5,807 bases of DNA, from assembly GCA_030044775.1 (NCBI GenBank), contig JASICF010000205.1, positions 1 through 5,807 on the forward strand, read 5' to 3'. The position numbers and the translations under genes were made by a program. The first letter of the stretch is position 1. Each line of letters starts with the position of its first letter. Positions 1 through 5,807 of this stretch are shown here, one piece after another. The notes under the pieces are model-generated. The model worked only from the letters and a program-made list of their open reading frames with translations, was not told where the DNA came from and searched no databases. This stretch comes from Candidatus Sulfotelmatobacter sp. Its GTDB lineage: Bacteria > Acidobacteriota > Terriglobia > Terriglobales > Acidobacteriaceae.

Positions 1-540
1 AGGAGATTTGCCGATCCGATGCTTTAGAGTCTCGCCCGCGAGAAACTCCATGGCGATGAATGCGCTGCCCTCATGCTCGCCGATGTCATAAATTGTGCAG
101 ATATTGGGGTGGTTGAGAGCCGAAGCTGCCTGGGCTTCGCGTTCGAATCGGGCCAGCCACTGCGGATCGCGCGCTAGATTTTCCGGGAGAAACTTCAGAG
201 CCACGAAGCGGTGAAGGCGGCTATCTTCTGCCTTGTACACAACGCCCATTCCTCCGCCGCCAAGTTTTTCGAGGATCCGATAATGAGATATCTTGCTGCC
301 AATCCGCGCGTTGTCGTTTATGCCCGCCTCATTCGCAATCTGCCTAGCCAGAAGTTCCGCCGCCGGCAACTCCATAAAGCGCTCGGCCTTTTTCTCGTGA
401 GTCAACAGGGATAGCAGTTCGTGAAGAAGCTCTTTGTCTTCGGCGCAGGCGTCTTCGAGAAATCGGGCTCGGGAACCCGCATCCAGTTCCAAAGCCCGGT
501 GATAAAGTTCCTCTATCCGAGACCAGCGTTGCGTCCCCAC
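1..540 (-). CDS. Ser/Thr protein kinase 2, N-terminal part (cut by window edge)
   Basis: Only the first 180 residues lie in the window and the frame is open to base 1. Residues 1-80 form the cap seen in acidobacterial kinases (RW..IEELYHRALELD, FLEDAC, ELLSLL, IANEA). The kinase N-lobe follows: SHYRILEKLGGGGMGVVYKA holds the glycine loop (94-99), VALKF has the ATP-binding lysine K116, RFEREAQ has the likely helix-C glutamate E135, then HPNICTIYDIGEHEG and the hinge AMEFLAGETL. The HRD and DFG motifs lie outside, so activity cannot be judged. By family it should phosphorylate proteins on Ser/Thr and may be membrane-anchored with a C-terminal repeat or sensor region, but that half is not visible. 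The GTG at 540 was chosen because it matches the GTG of the upstream kinase and has GAGAAAGG seven bases before it. In-frame ATGs at 597 and 594 are possible but would fall inside the sigma-factor remnant. It probably belongs to the same operon as kinase 1. Confidence 0.95.
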   Translation of the reverse strand, partial: MGTQRWSRIEELYHRALELDAGSRARFLEDACAEDKELLHELLSLLTHEKKAERFMELPAAELLARQIANEAGINDNARIGSKISHYRILEKLGGGGMGVVYKAEDSRLHRFVALKFLPENLARDPQWLARFEREAQAASALNHPNICTIYDIGEHEGSAFIAMEFLAGETLKHRIGKSP

Positions 541-547
541 TGTTAAA

Positions 548-555
548 CCTTTCTC
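548..555 (-). promoter_or_regulatory. Ribosome binding site of kinase 2
   Basis: GAGAAAGG lies seven bases upstream of the GTG at 540. It supports that start over the in-frame ATGs at 597/594, which have no comparable purine run. It sits where the AGGAGA of kinase 1 sits, inside what used to be sigma-factor coding sequence. Confidence 0.55.
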
Positions 556-602
556 TGAGTTCGCGCAGAACCCAAATTCTTGCCAGCCTCCCATCATTCT
601 CT

Positions 603-632
603 GCGCAAGGGCACACGCCCCCGGCGTTGCGC
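603..632 (-). other. Hairpin directly after the kinase 1 stop
   Basis: Immediately after the kinase 1 stop codon (635-633), GCGCAA (632-627) can pair with TTGCGC (608-603). Inside it GGGC (620-617) pairs with GCCC (612-609) around a GTGT loop, leaving a six-base bulge CGCCGG on one side. This gives ten GC-rich pairs in total. No T-run follows on the minus strand (AGAGAATGATGG), so it is not a classical intrinsic terminator. It could lower or stabilise expression between the two kinase genes, or be a chance product of GC-rich sequence. Confidence 0.35.
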
Positions 633-3221
633 CTAGTGAACTGCAAGAGGAGCCGTATCGTTCGGGAGCGCTCTGAGCGCGGTTCTGGCTTCCTCAAGCG
701 TATTGGCAAAATATTGGTTTTTCGGGCTGGCCGCTAGCGACTCCTCCAACATCTTCTCTGCCCGTTCAAGGTCCTGAGAAGCGGACTCCGGTTGATGGAG
801 GCGGGCTTCAATTCTTCCCGCGTATATAAGGGTCGTCGCGTGATCCACCGCGTTGGTTAAGGAGTCCGGATCTTGCCGCGCCACATCTCGATATATTGCG
901 TCCGCTCTTCGCTCAAACCTCAGAGCTTCTTGCAGAGAGCGCATGATGTACAGAGCGACTCCCATCGTCATGTTTGTATTGGCAAAATCGGCCCTGGCCT
1001 GCACATTATTGGGATCCGACTTAACCATCGCTCCGTTAATCTCAATTGCCTTCCCGCAAAGTCCTCGCACCTCCGAAAAGGAACCGGCATAGGCGAGGCT
1101 GGCGCACAGAGACTCATAATCATTGATGAGCCATCGCTGGAATTCTGAATTGTTTGGATCACGCGCGGTAAGTTCTTCAGAGATGCCGAGTCCCTTCCGG
1201 GATTCGGCCGCAGCTTCTGCGTACTTCTTATCGTATTTGAGCACCATGGCGAGGTAAGCGTGGGAACGCCATACCCCTCCTAAAAACCGAAGGCTGGAGG
1301 GAGCCTTTTCGGAAAGGGACTGGTCCAGGGCAAGCGCCTGGTGGAGATGGTCGATAGCGGAAGCGTAGTTGCCAAGGGATTGCTCGACGTCTGCAATACC
1401 GATGTGCGACCCCGCAATTTTGTATCTCAGTTCCTCCGAATCATGTGTCGCTTGCAGCTTTCGCTCGATCTCCAGCCGCCGTTGGTAAAAATCGAGAGCG
1501 CCATCCAGTTCTCCCAAGGCAGTGTAAACTGCCGCCATGTTCGACATCGTCCCGAGGAGATCCATTTGTAGAGCAACATCGTCGGGGTTCGCCGCCACCA
1601 GGTTCTGCCGAATCGCCAGCGCTTTCGTGTAAAGCTCGCGTGCCTGCTGAAACGATCCGCCCACGTGCGGGTGGCCCTCCTCCGCCCGGATTCGTCCAAT
1701 ACGTTCATAGGCGGCGGCCAGATCGCGCAACGTCGCCGGATCGTCATTCGCCTCAGCCGCAATTTGCTCAAGGTATTCCAAGGAACGGCGTACAACCAGT
1801 TCCCGCGCTGCGGTCGAGCCGGGCAAGTTCTCGATTGAGTCGTGAAACTCGAAAAGCATCGAATTCGTCAGCTTGCGCAGCGCCTCAAAACGTTGCTCAG
1901 CGCGGAAACGGGCCATCCGGGCGACTCGCGCCTCACGGATAATGGCAACCGCGCCGGAGAACATGATCAGCAGGATAACGGCTGCCACGCTCAGCATAAG
2001 TTTATTGCGCCGGACGAATTTGGCAGCGCGATAGCTGAACGTACCGCGACGAGCTGACACCGGCAGACCGAGCGCGTAAGCTTGCAAGTCATCAGCCAAC
2101 GCTTGTGCCGAGGTATATCTGTGTTGCGGCTCCTTGCGCAAAGCCTTCAGCAGGATTTGATCGAGATCCCCCGATAACGTGCGCGCCAACTTTTCAGGAG
2201 TGGTGTTTCGGCACGCGCTCAGCGACTCAGGCGAGATCTTGTCGACGGCGGTTGACGCACGGAAAACCGCAGCTGTGCTAGGCCTTTCCGGTTCGACTTC
2301 GCAGATTGCGCGGGCAAGCTCATGTGGGGCGTGATTTGGCGCCCTGTACGGGAGGCGTCCCGTAAGAATCTCGTAAAGAACCACACCTAACGAGTAAACG
2401 TCGGTTGCGGTCGAGATCGCGTCCCCTTTAATCTGCTCCGGACTGGCGTAAGCGGGTGTGAATGCACCGGTCATGGTGGTCTGGTGCTGGCGGGGATCTG
2501 CATCGACTTCGAGAATTTTCGCGATACCAAAATCCATTAGCTTGGCATCGCCATCGGGAGTAGTCAGAATATTGTCAGGCTTGATGTCCCGGTGGATGAT
2601 GAGGTGTTGATGCGCATAATGGACCGCCGAGCAAACCTGAACGAAAAGCTTGAGGCGGTCAGCAATAGACAGGCGATGGTTGTCGCAATAAGCCGTGATT
2701 GGCTCCCCCTGGATGTACTCCATCACCAGATAGGGAACGCCATCGTCGGTTGTCCCTCCATCGAATAGGCGAGCGATATTAGGATGGTCGAGGCTCGCCA
2801 ATATCTGTCGCTCGACCTTGAATCGCTTTATGAAGAATGGGGAGTGGCGGCCCGTATTGATAAGCTTCAAGGCAACATGCCTCTCGTAGGCATGGTCGGC
2901 ACGAATGGCACGGAAAACGTCCCCCATACCTCCGCCGCCGAGCCTTTCGACCACGCGATAATGGGAAATCGTTGTGCCGATGAGCCGGTGGTCATCTTCC
3001 AGTTTTGCTTCGTTCGCGATCAGTTCGCCGATCAGTTCGACTGCCGGCGTTTCCAGGAACTGCTCCGATTTTTTCTGTTGAGCAAGCAGAGACTCGAGCT
3101 CCCGGCGAAGCTGCTCATCTCCACCACAAGCATGTCTGAGGAATTCCACCCGAAGCGCATCGTCGAGCTTCACCGCCCTGTGAAAGAGTTCTTCGATCTG
3201 TAGCCAGCGCGTGTTCTCCAC
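633..3221 (-). CDS. Membrane-anchored Ser/Thr protein kinase 1 with TPR-rich C-terminal half
   Basis: 862 residues from the GTG at 3221, chosen because AGGAGA lies seven bases before it and it follows the sigma stop by two bases. A longer in-frame ATG at 3275 would add 18 residues inside the sigma gene and has no support. Residues 1-82 are the cap (RWLQIEELFHRAVKLD, FLRHAC, ELESLL, IANEA). The kinase domain (about 86-375) is complete: glycine loop GGGGMGDV 95-102, lysine K119, E137, catalytic HRDIKPDN 210-217, DFG 230-232, activation-loop threonines near 248-251, and SPEQ 260-263. It should therefore be active as a Ser/Thr kinase. One transmembrane segment (about 407-428, LMLSVAAVILLIMFSGAVAI) puts the kinase in the cytoplasm and the C-terminal half outside the inner membrane. 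Residues 445-862 are helical with TPR-like units (for example AAVYTALGELDGALDFYQ, GNYASAIDHLHQAL), probably a protein-binding or sensor region. The overlap-like spacing with the sigma gene implies a common mRNA. Its substrate is unknown, and the sigma factor is the leading candidate. Confidence 0.96.
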   Translation of the reverse strand: MENTRWLQIEELFHRAVKLDDALRVEFLRHACGGDEQLRRELESLLAQQKKSEQFLETPAVELIGELIANEAKLEDDHRLIGTTISHYRVVERLGGGGMGDVFRAIRADHAYERHVALKLINTGRHSPFFIKRFKVERQILASLDHPNIARLFDGGTTDDGVPYLVMEYIQGEPITAYCDNHRLSIADRLKLFVQVCSAVHYAHQHLIIHRDIKPDNILTTPDGDAKLMDFGIAKILEVDADPRQHQTTMTGAFTPAYASPEQIKGDAISTATDVYSLGVVLYEILTGRLPYRAPNHAPHELARAICEVEPERPSTAAVFRASTAVDKISPESLSACRNTTPEKLARTLSGDLDQILLKALRKEPQHRYTSAQALADDLQAYALGLPVSARRGTFSYRAAKFVRRNKLMLSVAAVILLIMFSGAVAIIREARVARMARFRAEQRFEALRKLTNSMLFEFHDSIENLPGSTAARELVVRRSLEYLEQIAAEANDDPATLRDLAAAYERIGRIRAEEGHPHVGGSFQQARELYTKALAIRQNLVAANPDDVALQMDLLGTMSNMAAVYTALGELDGALDFYQRRLEIERKLQATHDSEELRYKIAGSHIGIADVEQSLGNYASAIDHLHQALALDQSLSEKAPSSLRFLGGVWRSHAYLAMVLKYDKKYAEAAAESRKGLGISEELTARDPNNSEFQRWLINDYESLCASLAYAGSFSEVRGLCGKAIEINGAMVKSDPNNVQARADFANTNMTMGVALYIMRSLQEALRFERRADAIYRDVARQDPDSLTNAVDHATTLIYAGRIEARLHQPESASQDLERAEKMLEESLAASPKNQYFANTLEEARTALRALPNDTAPLAVH

Positions 3222-3223
3222 GG

Positions 3224-3796
3224 CTAGGTCTCCTGGCTTAGCTCTCGCAGAAGCCACACCTTTGCCAGTCGCCAATCCCTCACCACGGTTTCGGTCGACA
3301 CACGCAGGACTTCTGCGGTTTCTTCAATGCTCAGGCCGCCGAAGAACCTCAGTTCTACGACTTTGCTCTTTCTCTCGTCCACCACCGCCAGCGATTTCAA
3401 TGCGCCATCAATGGCGACGATGTCGCTATCCGGCTCGCATGAAACCAGCGGCGCTTCGTCGAGCGAGATCTGGATGGTTCCCCCGCCGCGTTTCTGATAT
3501 CCACGGGACCGCGCAAAATCGATCAGAATTCGTCGCATCAGTTGCGCCGAGACTGCAAAAAAATGCGCACGATCCTGCCAATTGACCCTCCCACAATCGA
3601 CCAGCCGCAAGTACACCTCGTTGACCAGCGCCGTGGTTTGCAACGTGTGGTCGGTGCGTTCGCCGGCCATACAACGCCGCGCCACCGAGTGCAATTCGTC
3701 GTACACAAGTGGAGTCAGTTTTTCGAGCGCGGACTTGTCCCCCGCAGTCCAGGCCCTCAAAAGCTGGGTGACTTCGTGGTTCGAGGGCAAAGCCAT
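3224..3796 (-). CDS. ECF RNA polymerase sigma factor (PF07638/TIGR02999 type)
   Basis: 190 residues, close to the usual length of this family. It directs RNA polymerase to a specific promoter set. Region 2 covers about 7-97 (VTQLLRAWTAGDKSALEKL, HTLQTTALVNEVYLRL, RAHFFAVSAQLMRRILIDFA). The family linker SRGYQKRGGG...ISLDEA follows at 97-115. Region 4 spans about 133-186 with the helix-turn-helix LSIEETAEVLRVSTETVVRDW (155-175) and RLAKVWLLREL. In ordinary ECF factors region 2.2 carries an acidic DAED-like motif; here the matching stretch is TLQTTALVNE with T51, T54 and T55. No anti-sigma gene is adjacent; a kinase gene follows directly. In the ECF43-type systems I recall (EcfP/PknT, EcfK/PknS) a partner kinase activates the sigma by threonine phosphorylation, so similar control is inferred here. 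The ATG at 3796 has no clear Shine-Dalgarno sequence (ATCACTATTTAAT precedes it), but family alignment of MALPSNHEVTQLLRAW supports it. Confidence 0.95.
   Translation of the reverse strand: MALPSNHEVTQLLRAWTAGDKSALEKLTPLVYDELHSVARRCMAGERTDHTLQTTALVNEVYLRLVDCGRVNWQDRAHFFAVSAQLMRRILIDFARSRGYQKRGGGTIQISLDEAPLVSCEPDSDIVAIDGALKSLAVVDERKSKVVELRFFGGLSIEETAEVLRVSTETVVRDWRLAKVWLLRELSQET
3229..3234 (-). promoter_or_regulatory. Ribosome binding site of kinase 1
   Basis: AGGAGA lies seven bases before the GTG at 3221 and is part of the last codons of the sigma gene. The TAG sigma stop falls between it and the start. This decides the kinase start and points to translational coupling, with ribosomes finishing the sigma factor positioned to begin the kinase. 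Confidence 0.8.
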
Positions 3797-4062
3797 ATTA
3801 AATAGTGATCAGCGGGGCAAAAAGTTTCACACCATGCTGCGGCGGGGGAGCCGACAGTTGCAAGTTGGTGAGAGTCGAATTTTTTTCTTTGCCCCTTACT
3901 GTTTTTGCCTGCATTTCGCGCCTTATTCAATAGTGGGCGTTCGCAAGCAAAACACATGTGGGCCAGATGCCGGTATCGCTTCCCGCACGGCGGCTATCGA
4001 CATTGCGGCAAGACTCTACACCACCCGGTTCTGTTCGTCAACGCTCGCCTGGAGGCGCTCCC
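3797..4062. promoter_or_regulatory. Divergent intergenic region between sigma-kinase operon and surface-protein gene
   Basis: 266 bases with no convincing gene. It must contain the promoter of the minus-strand sigma-kinase operon and that of the plus-strand surface-protein gene, unless the latter is read from elsewhere. The left end is AT-rich (3797-3810). A T-run with GAATTTTTTTCTTT lies at 3878-3890, and an AT-rich CCTTATTCAATAG lies at 3921-3933. On the plus strand TTGCCT (3905-3910) is a possible -35, but no good -10 sits at 16-18 bases. On the minus strand TGAAAC (3829-3824) resembles an ECF -35, without a clear -10. An 8-base inverted repeat GGGGCAAA/TTTGCCCC (3814-3821, 3888-3895) is near what chance would give. 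I cannot assign a specific promoter. Confidence 0.5.
4051..4055 (+). promoter_or_regulatory. Ribosome binding site of the surface-protein gene
   Basis: GGAGG lies seven bases before the ATG at 4063, the best Shine-Dalgarno sequence in the window. It fixes the start directly ahead of a signal peptide. Confidence 0.85.
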
Positions 4063-5807
4063 ATGAAACTTCGTCTATGGTTGTTTATTGCGGTTTGGGG
4101 TTTTCTGAAGCTGCAGGCGGTGACTCAGGCCGCTCCCGCCAGTTCGGTCTCTGTTTCCGTTCCACCGATCATTCAGTTTTCCAACGTCGCCAGTGACGAG
4201 GGCGGAACGCCTCTGACCGGCACGGCCAGCGTCACTTTCTCTTTATATAACACTGCGGTTGGCGGGCAGCCGCTCTGGAGCGAGACGCAGAACGTGCAAC
4301 TCGGCAGCGGCGGACAATACTCGGTCTATCTCGGACTGACGCAGACGAATGGATTGCCCACGAACCTATTCACCAGCGGCCAAGCGCAATGGCTCGGTGT
4401 GAAGATCTCGGGCCAGCCGGAGCAGCCGCGGGTATACCTGGTGAGCGTGCCGTATGCCATGAAGGCGGGGGACGCGGCAACGATCGGGGGATTGCCGCCG
4501 TCCGCTTTTGTTATGGCGGCTGCCGGTTCGGGCTCATCGACGGCGGTTGCGGCCGCCAGCGATGCGGGTGCGGCGGGAGGCTCCTCGGTTTCGCCCAACG
4601 GCGCGATTACGGGCTCGGGCACGGTCGATTACATCCCGCTGTGGGATACGGCTTCCGACATTATCAGTTCAATCCTCTATCAATCCGGTTCAGGAGCCAC
4701 AGCCAAAATCGGCATCAACAATGCCACGCCCGCAGCCACGCTTGACGTGAAAGGCACGGCCAACTTGCGGGGCACGACGACGGTGATGGGAATGCTGGTG
4801 CTGCCCACAACCGGCGCGGCGACGAGCTCGGCCGGCAAGAACTCTGAGCCCATTACGCAAGCAGCTTCAGCTTATAACAGCAGCACCGGCGCGGCGGTCA
4901 ATCAGACGTTTGAGTGGCTGGCTGAGCCGGAAAATAACGACACGAGCACGGCAAGCGGCACGTTGAATCTGTTGTTCGGTCAAGGCGCGGCGAAACCGGC
5001 GGAGACAGGACTGCATATTGCGACCAACGGACAGATCACGTTCGCCGCCGGGCAGACGTTTCCGGGCACAGGCAGCGGCACGGTCACAAGCGTGGGCAGC
5101 GGGACAGGACTGACCGGGGGGCCGATCACGAGCAGCGGCACGCTGCAGATCGATCCCACGGTAGTGCCGGAACTGAATGCCGCCAGCAACACGTTCACCG
5201 GCAGCATTGGCGCGAGTAGTTTTACCGGCAACGGCGCTGGACTGACGAACGTGAACGCCGCCACGCTCAATGGACTCACTTCGAGTGCTTTCGCACCTGC
5301 AGGCACCTACGCCACGCTGGGCGCCAACACGTTCAGCGCTACGCAGACGATCAGCACGGGAGACCTGGCTTTGAGTACTGGGAATCTTGATCTGTCGGCA
5401 ACTGGGGCAATTAAACTCGGCGGTATCCCATTTGCCTTCGGCACCCCGTACAGTTTCAGCAACGGCAGCAACAGCGGAGCTGATGCGTTCCTGGGATTCG
5501 CCGGAAACAGCACTTCGACCGGCAGTTTCAATACCGCCGTTGGAAATTTCGCGCTCGAAGCCGACTCGACGGGTGCGAACAATGTCGCTGTCGGCTACAG
5601 TTCCCTGCTTCAGAACACTACGGGCAGCTCCAACACGGCAGTCGGCGACATTGCAGGAATCACCGCCGACAACAGCGCCATGACTGGGTCTAACAACACC
5701 TTCTTGGGTTCTAGTGCATTGGCCTCGACCGGCACACTCAGCAATGCCACCGCCATCGGGTTCACTGCCGAGGTCGCAGAGAGCAATGCGCTCGTGCTGG
5801 GCGGCAC
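4063..5807 (+). CDS. Secreted tail-fibre/YadA-head-like surface protein, N-terminal 581 residues (cut by window edge)
   Basis: The frame is open from the ATG at 4063 to the window end without a stop. Residues 1-26 look like a signal peptide: MKLRLWLFIAVWGF, then AAPA with probable cleavage after A26; K16 in the hydrophobic part is slightly unusual. Residues 33-150 form a compact, probably beta-sandwich domain (TGTASVTFSLYNTAVGGQPL, QYSVYLGLTQTNGLP, QWLGVKISGQPEQPRVYL) ending in VSVPYAMKAGDAATIGGLP, a phrase I associate with acidobacterial secreted proteins. An Ala/Gly/Ser linker follows (153-175). TGSGTVDYIPLW and AKIGINNATPAATLDVKG come next, then tail-fibre-like segments (GTVTSVGSGTGLTGGPITSS 339-358; FTGNGAGLTNVNAATLNG 387-404). 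From 474 on there are YadA-type head repeats. No cysteine is seen in the visible part. By analogy the missing C-terminus may hold more repeats, a coiled coil, or an S74-type chaperone; that is inference. The likely role is a trimeric, fibrous cell-surface or extracellular protein. Ligand and anchoring are unknown. Confidence 0.88.
   Translation, partial: MKLRLWLFIAVWGFLKLQAVTQAAPASSVSVSVPPIIQFSNVASDEGGTPLTGTASVTFSLYNTAVGGQPLWSETQNVQLGSGGQYSVYLGLTQTNGLPTNLFTSGQAQWLGVKISGQPEQPRVYLVSVPYAMKAGDAATIGGLPPSAFVMAAAGSGSSTAVAAASDAGAAGGSSVSPNGAITGSGTVDYIPLWDTASDIISSILYQSGSGATAKIGINNATPAATLDVKGTANLRGTTTVMGMLVLPTTGAATSSAGKNSEPITQAASAYNSSTGAAVNQTFEWLAEPENNDTSTASGTLNLLFGQGAAKPAETGLHIATNGQITFAAGQTFPGTGSGTVTSVGSGTGLTGGPITSSGTLQIDPTVVPELNAASNTFTGSIGASSFTGNGAGLTNVNAATLNGLTSSAFAPAGTYATLGANTFSATQTISTGDLALSTGNLDLSATGAIKLGGIPFAFGTPYSFSNGSNSGADAFLGFAGNSTSTGSFNTAVGNFALEADSTGANNVAVGYSSLLQNTTGSSNTAVGDIAGITADNSAMTGSNNTFLGSSALASTGTLSNATAIGFTAEVAESNALVLGG
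5482..5807 (+). repeat. YadA/trimeric-adhesin head repeat region (coding)
   Basis: Within the surface protein, short units with an (N/D)-x-(A/F)-(V/L/I)-G core recur: DAFLG (residue 474), NTAVG (490), NVAVG (507), NTAVG (524), NTFLG (545) and ATAIG (562). Spacings are 16, 17, 17, 21 and 17 residues. Several are followed by a small residue and AL or SL (NFALEADSTG, YSSLLQNTTG, SSALASTG). This is the pattern of left-handed beta-roll head repeats in YadA-like trimeric adhesins. The tail FTAEVAESNALVLGG matches the usual closing unit of such a head, so the repeat block may end close to the window edge. The units are conserved as protein but not as exact DNA copies. Confidence 0.75.

Larger units (their letters stand above)
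543..632 (-). pseudogene. Remnant of the 3' end of an ECF sigma factor gene
   Basis: The spacer between the two kinases reads DGRLARIWVLREL in one minus-strand frame (595-557). The intact sigma gene of this window ends with DWRLAKVWLLREL: 9 of 13 residues are identical and three more are conservative. This is the recognition helix and tail of sigma region 4. The piece just upstream (GVCPCAE) loosely resembles the V.P.T stretch before that helix. The frame runs into kinase 2 without a stop, but a TAA at 545-543, reached by a one-base shift, lies two bases before the kinase GTG, just as the intact sigma TAG lies two bases before the kinase 1 GTG. Distance from the last leucine codon to the GTG is 16 bases here and 17 in the intact pair. 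Regions 2 and most of 4 are missing. I infer a decayed sigma partner of kinase 2. It could instead be upstream DNA that was copied along with the kinase. Confidence 0.7.

Noticed and set aside
344..709. 121-codon minus-strand frame across the kinase spacer as an intact gene
   Set aside because: It overlaps both kinase frames. Only its middle part resembles anything (the sigma tail), so it is treated as a remnant and not as a gene.
1445..1942. 165-codon plus-strand frame opposite the TPR part of kinase 1
   Set aside because: Pro/Arg/Ser-rich translation typical of an antisense shadow of a GC-rich gene. The minus-strand frame has clear kinase and TPR sequence.
2784..3203. 139-codon plus-strand frame opposite the kinase 1 N-terminus
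   Set aside because: Antisense to conserved kinase motifs, with no recognisable domain of its own.
3797..3806. TATTTAAT just before the sigma ATG as a -10 box
   Set aside because: It touches the start codon, so transcription would begin inside the coding sequence. It may simply be an AT-rich leader.
3814..3895. Inverted repeat GGGGCAAA ... TTTGCCCC in the divergent region, considered as an operator pair
   Set aside because: Eight bases separated by 66 is about what chance gives in 266 bases, and it is not placed around a recognisable promoter.
3582..4196. 204-codon plus-strand open frame spanning the sigma 5' end, the intergenic region and the surface-gene start
   Set aside because: It overlaps two well-supported genes in other frames, has no family-like sequence, and lacks a ribosome site. 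It is a chance frame.
5188..5340. Short recurring DNA words (AACACGTTCA, GGCAGCGGCA) in the surface gene as a DNA repeat or array
   Set aside because: They follow from repeated residues (NTF, GSG) and are irregularly spaced, with no spacer-repeat pattern.
4980..5582. Two minus-strand frames (91 and 108 codons) opposite the surface protein
   Set aside because: Val/Pro/Leu/Ala-rich antisense shadows of repetitive Thr/Gly/Ser/Asn coding sequence, with no ribosome sites.

Overview
The window looks like chromosomal DNA of an acidobacterium (Acidobacteriota, probably a Koribacter/Terriglobus/Solibacter-type soil lineage). This is inferred from the kinds of protein present: a short ECF sigma factor of the PF07638/TIGR02999 type, very large Ser/Thr kinases with a TPR sensor half, and a secreted protein with the phrase VSVPYAMKAGDAATIGGLP. 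I know this combination mainly from that phylum, and no database search was possible.

Left part (1-3796, all on the minus strand). Read in the direction of transcription it is an ECF sigma factor (3796-3224), a complete membrane-anchored Ser/Thr kinase with a TPR-rich half (3221-633), a 92-base spacer, and the first 180 codons of a second Ser/Thr kinase (540 to beyond base 1). The sigma stop and the first kinase start are two bases apart. The two kinases share a conserved N-terminal cap of about 80 residues and both start with GTG. The spacer before the second kinase is not empty: it encodes a recognisable copy of the last part of an ECF sigma factor (DGRLARIWVLREL, against DWRLAKVWLLREL in the intact gene) at nearly the same distance from the kinase start. 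This suggests the locus descends from a duplicated sigma-kinase pair that lost almost all of one sigma gene.

Middle (3797-4062). A 266-base divergent intergenic region separates the signalling operon from a plus-strand gene. It should hold both promoters, but I cannot place them convincingly.

Right part (4063 to beyond 5807, plus strand). One long open frame encodes the first 581 residues of a secreted, probably surface-exposed protein. It has a signal peptide, a beta-sandwich-like N-terminal domain, a small-residue linker, tail-fibre-like segments, and a run of YadA/trimeric-adhesin head repeats of about 17 residues that is cut by the window edge.

How it may work together (inference). In related systems a Ser/Thr kinase activates its partner ECF sigma by phosphorylating a threonine in region 2.2. 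The sigma here has threonines (T51, T54, T55) where ordinary ECF factors carry an acidic motif, so the same switch is plausible. The divergent surface protein is a natural but untested candidate target. No RNA genes, insertion sequences or CRISPR arrays were seen.
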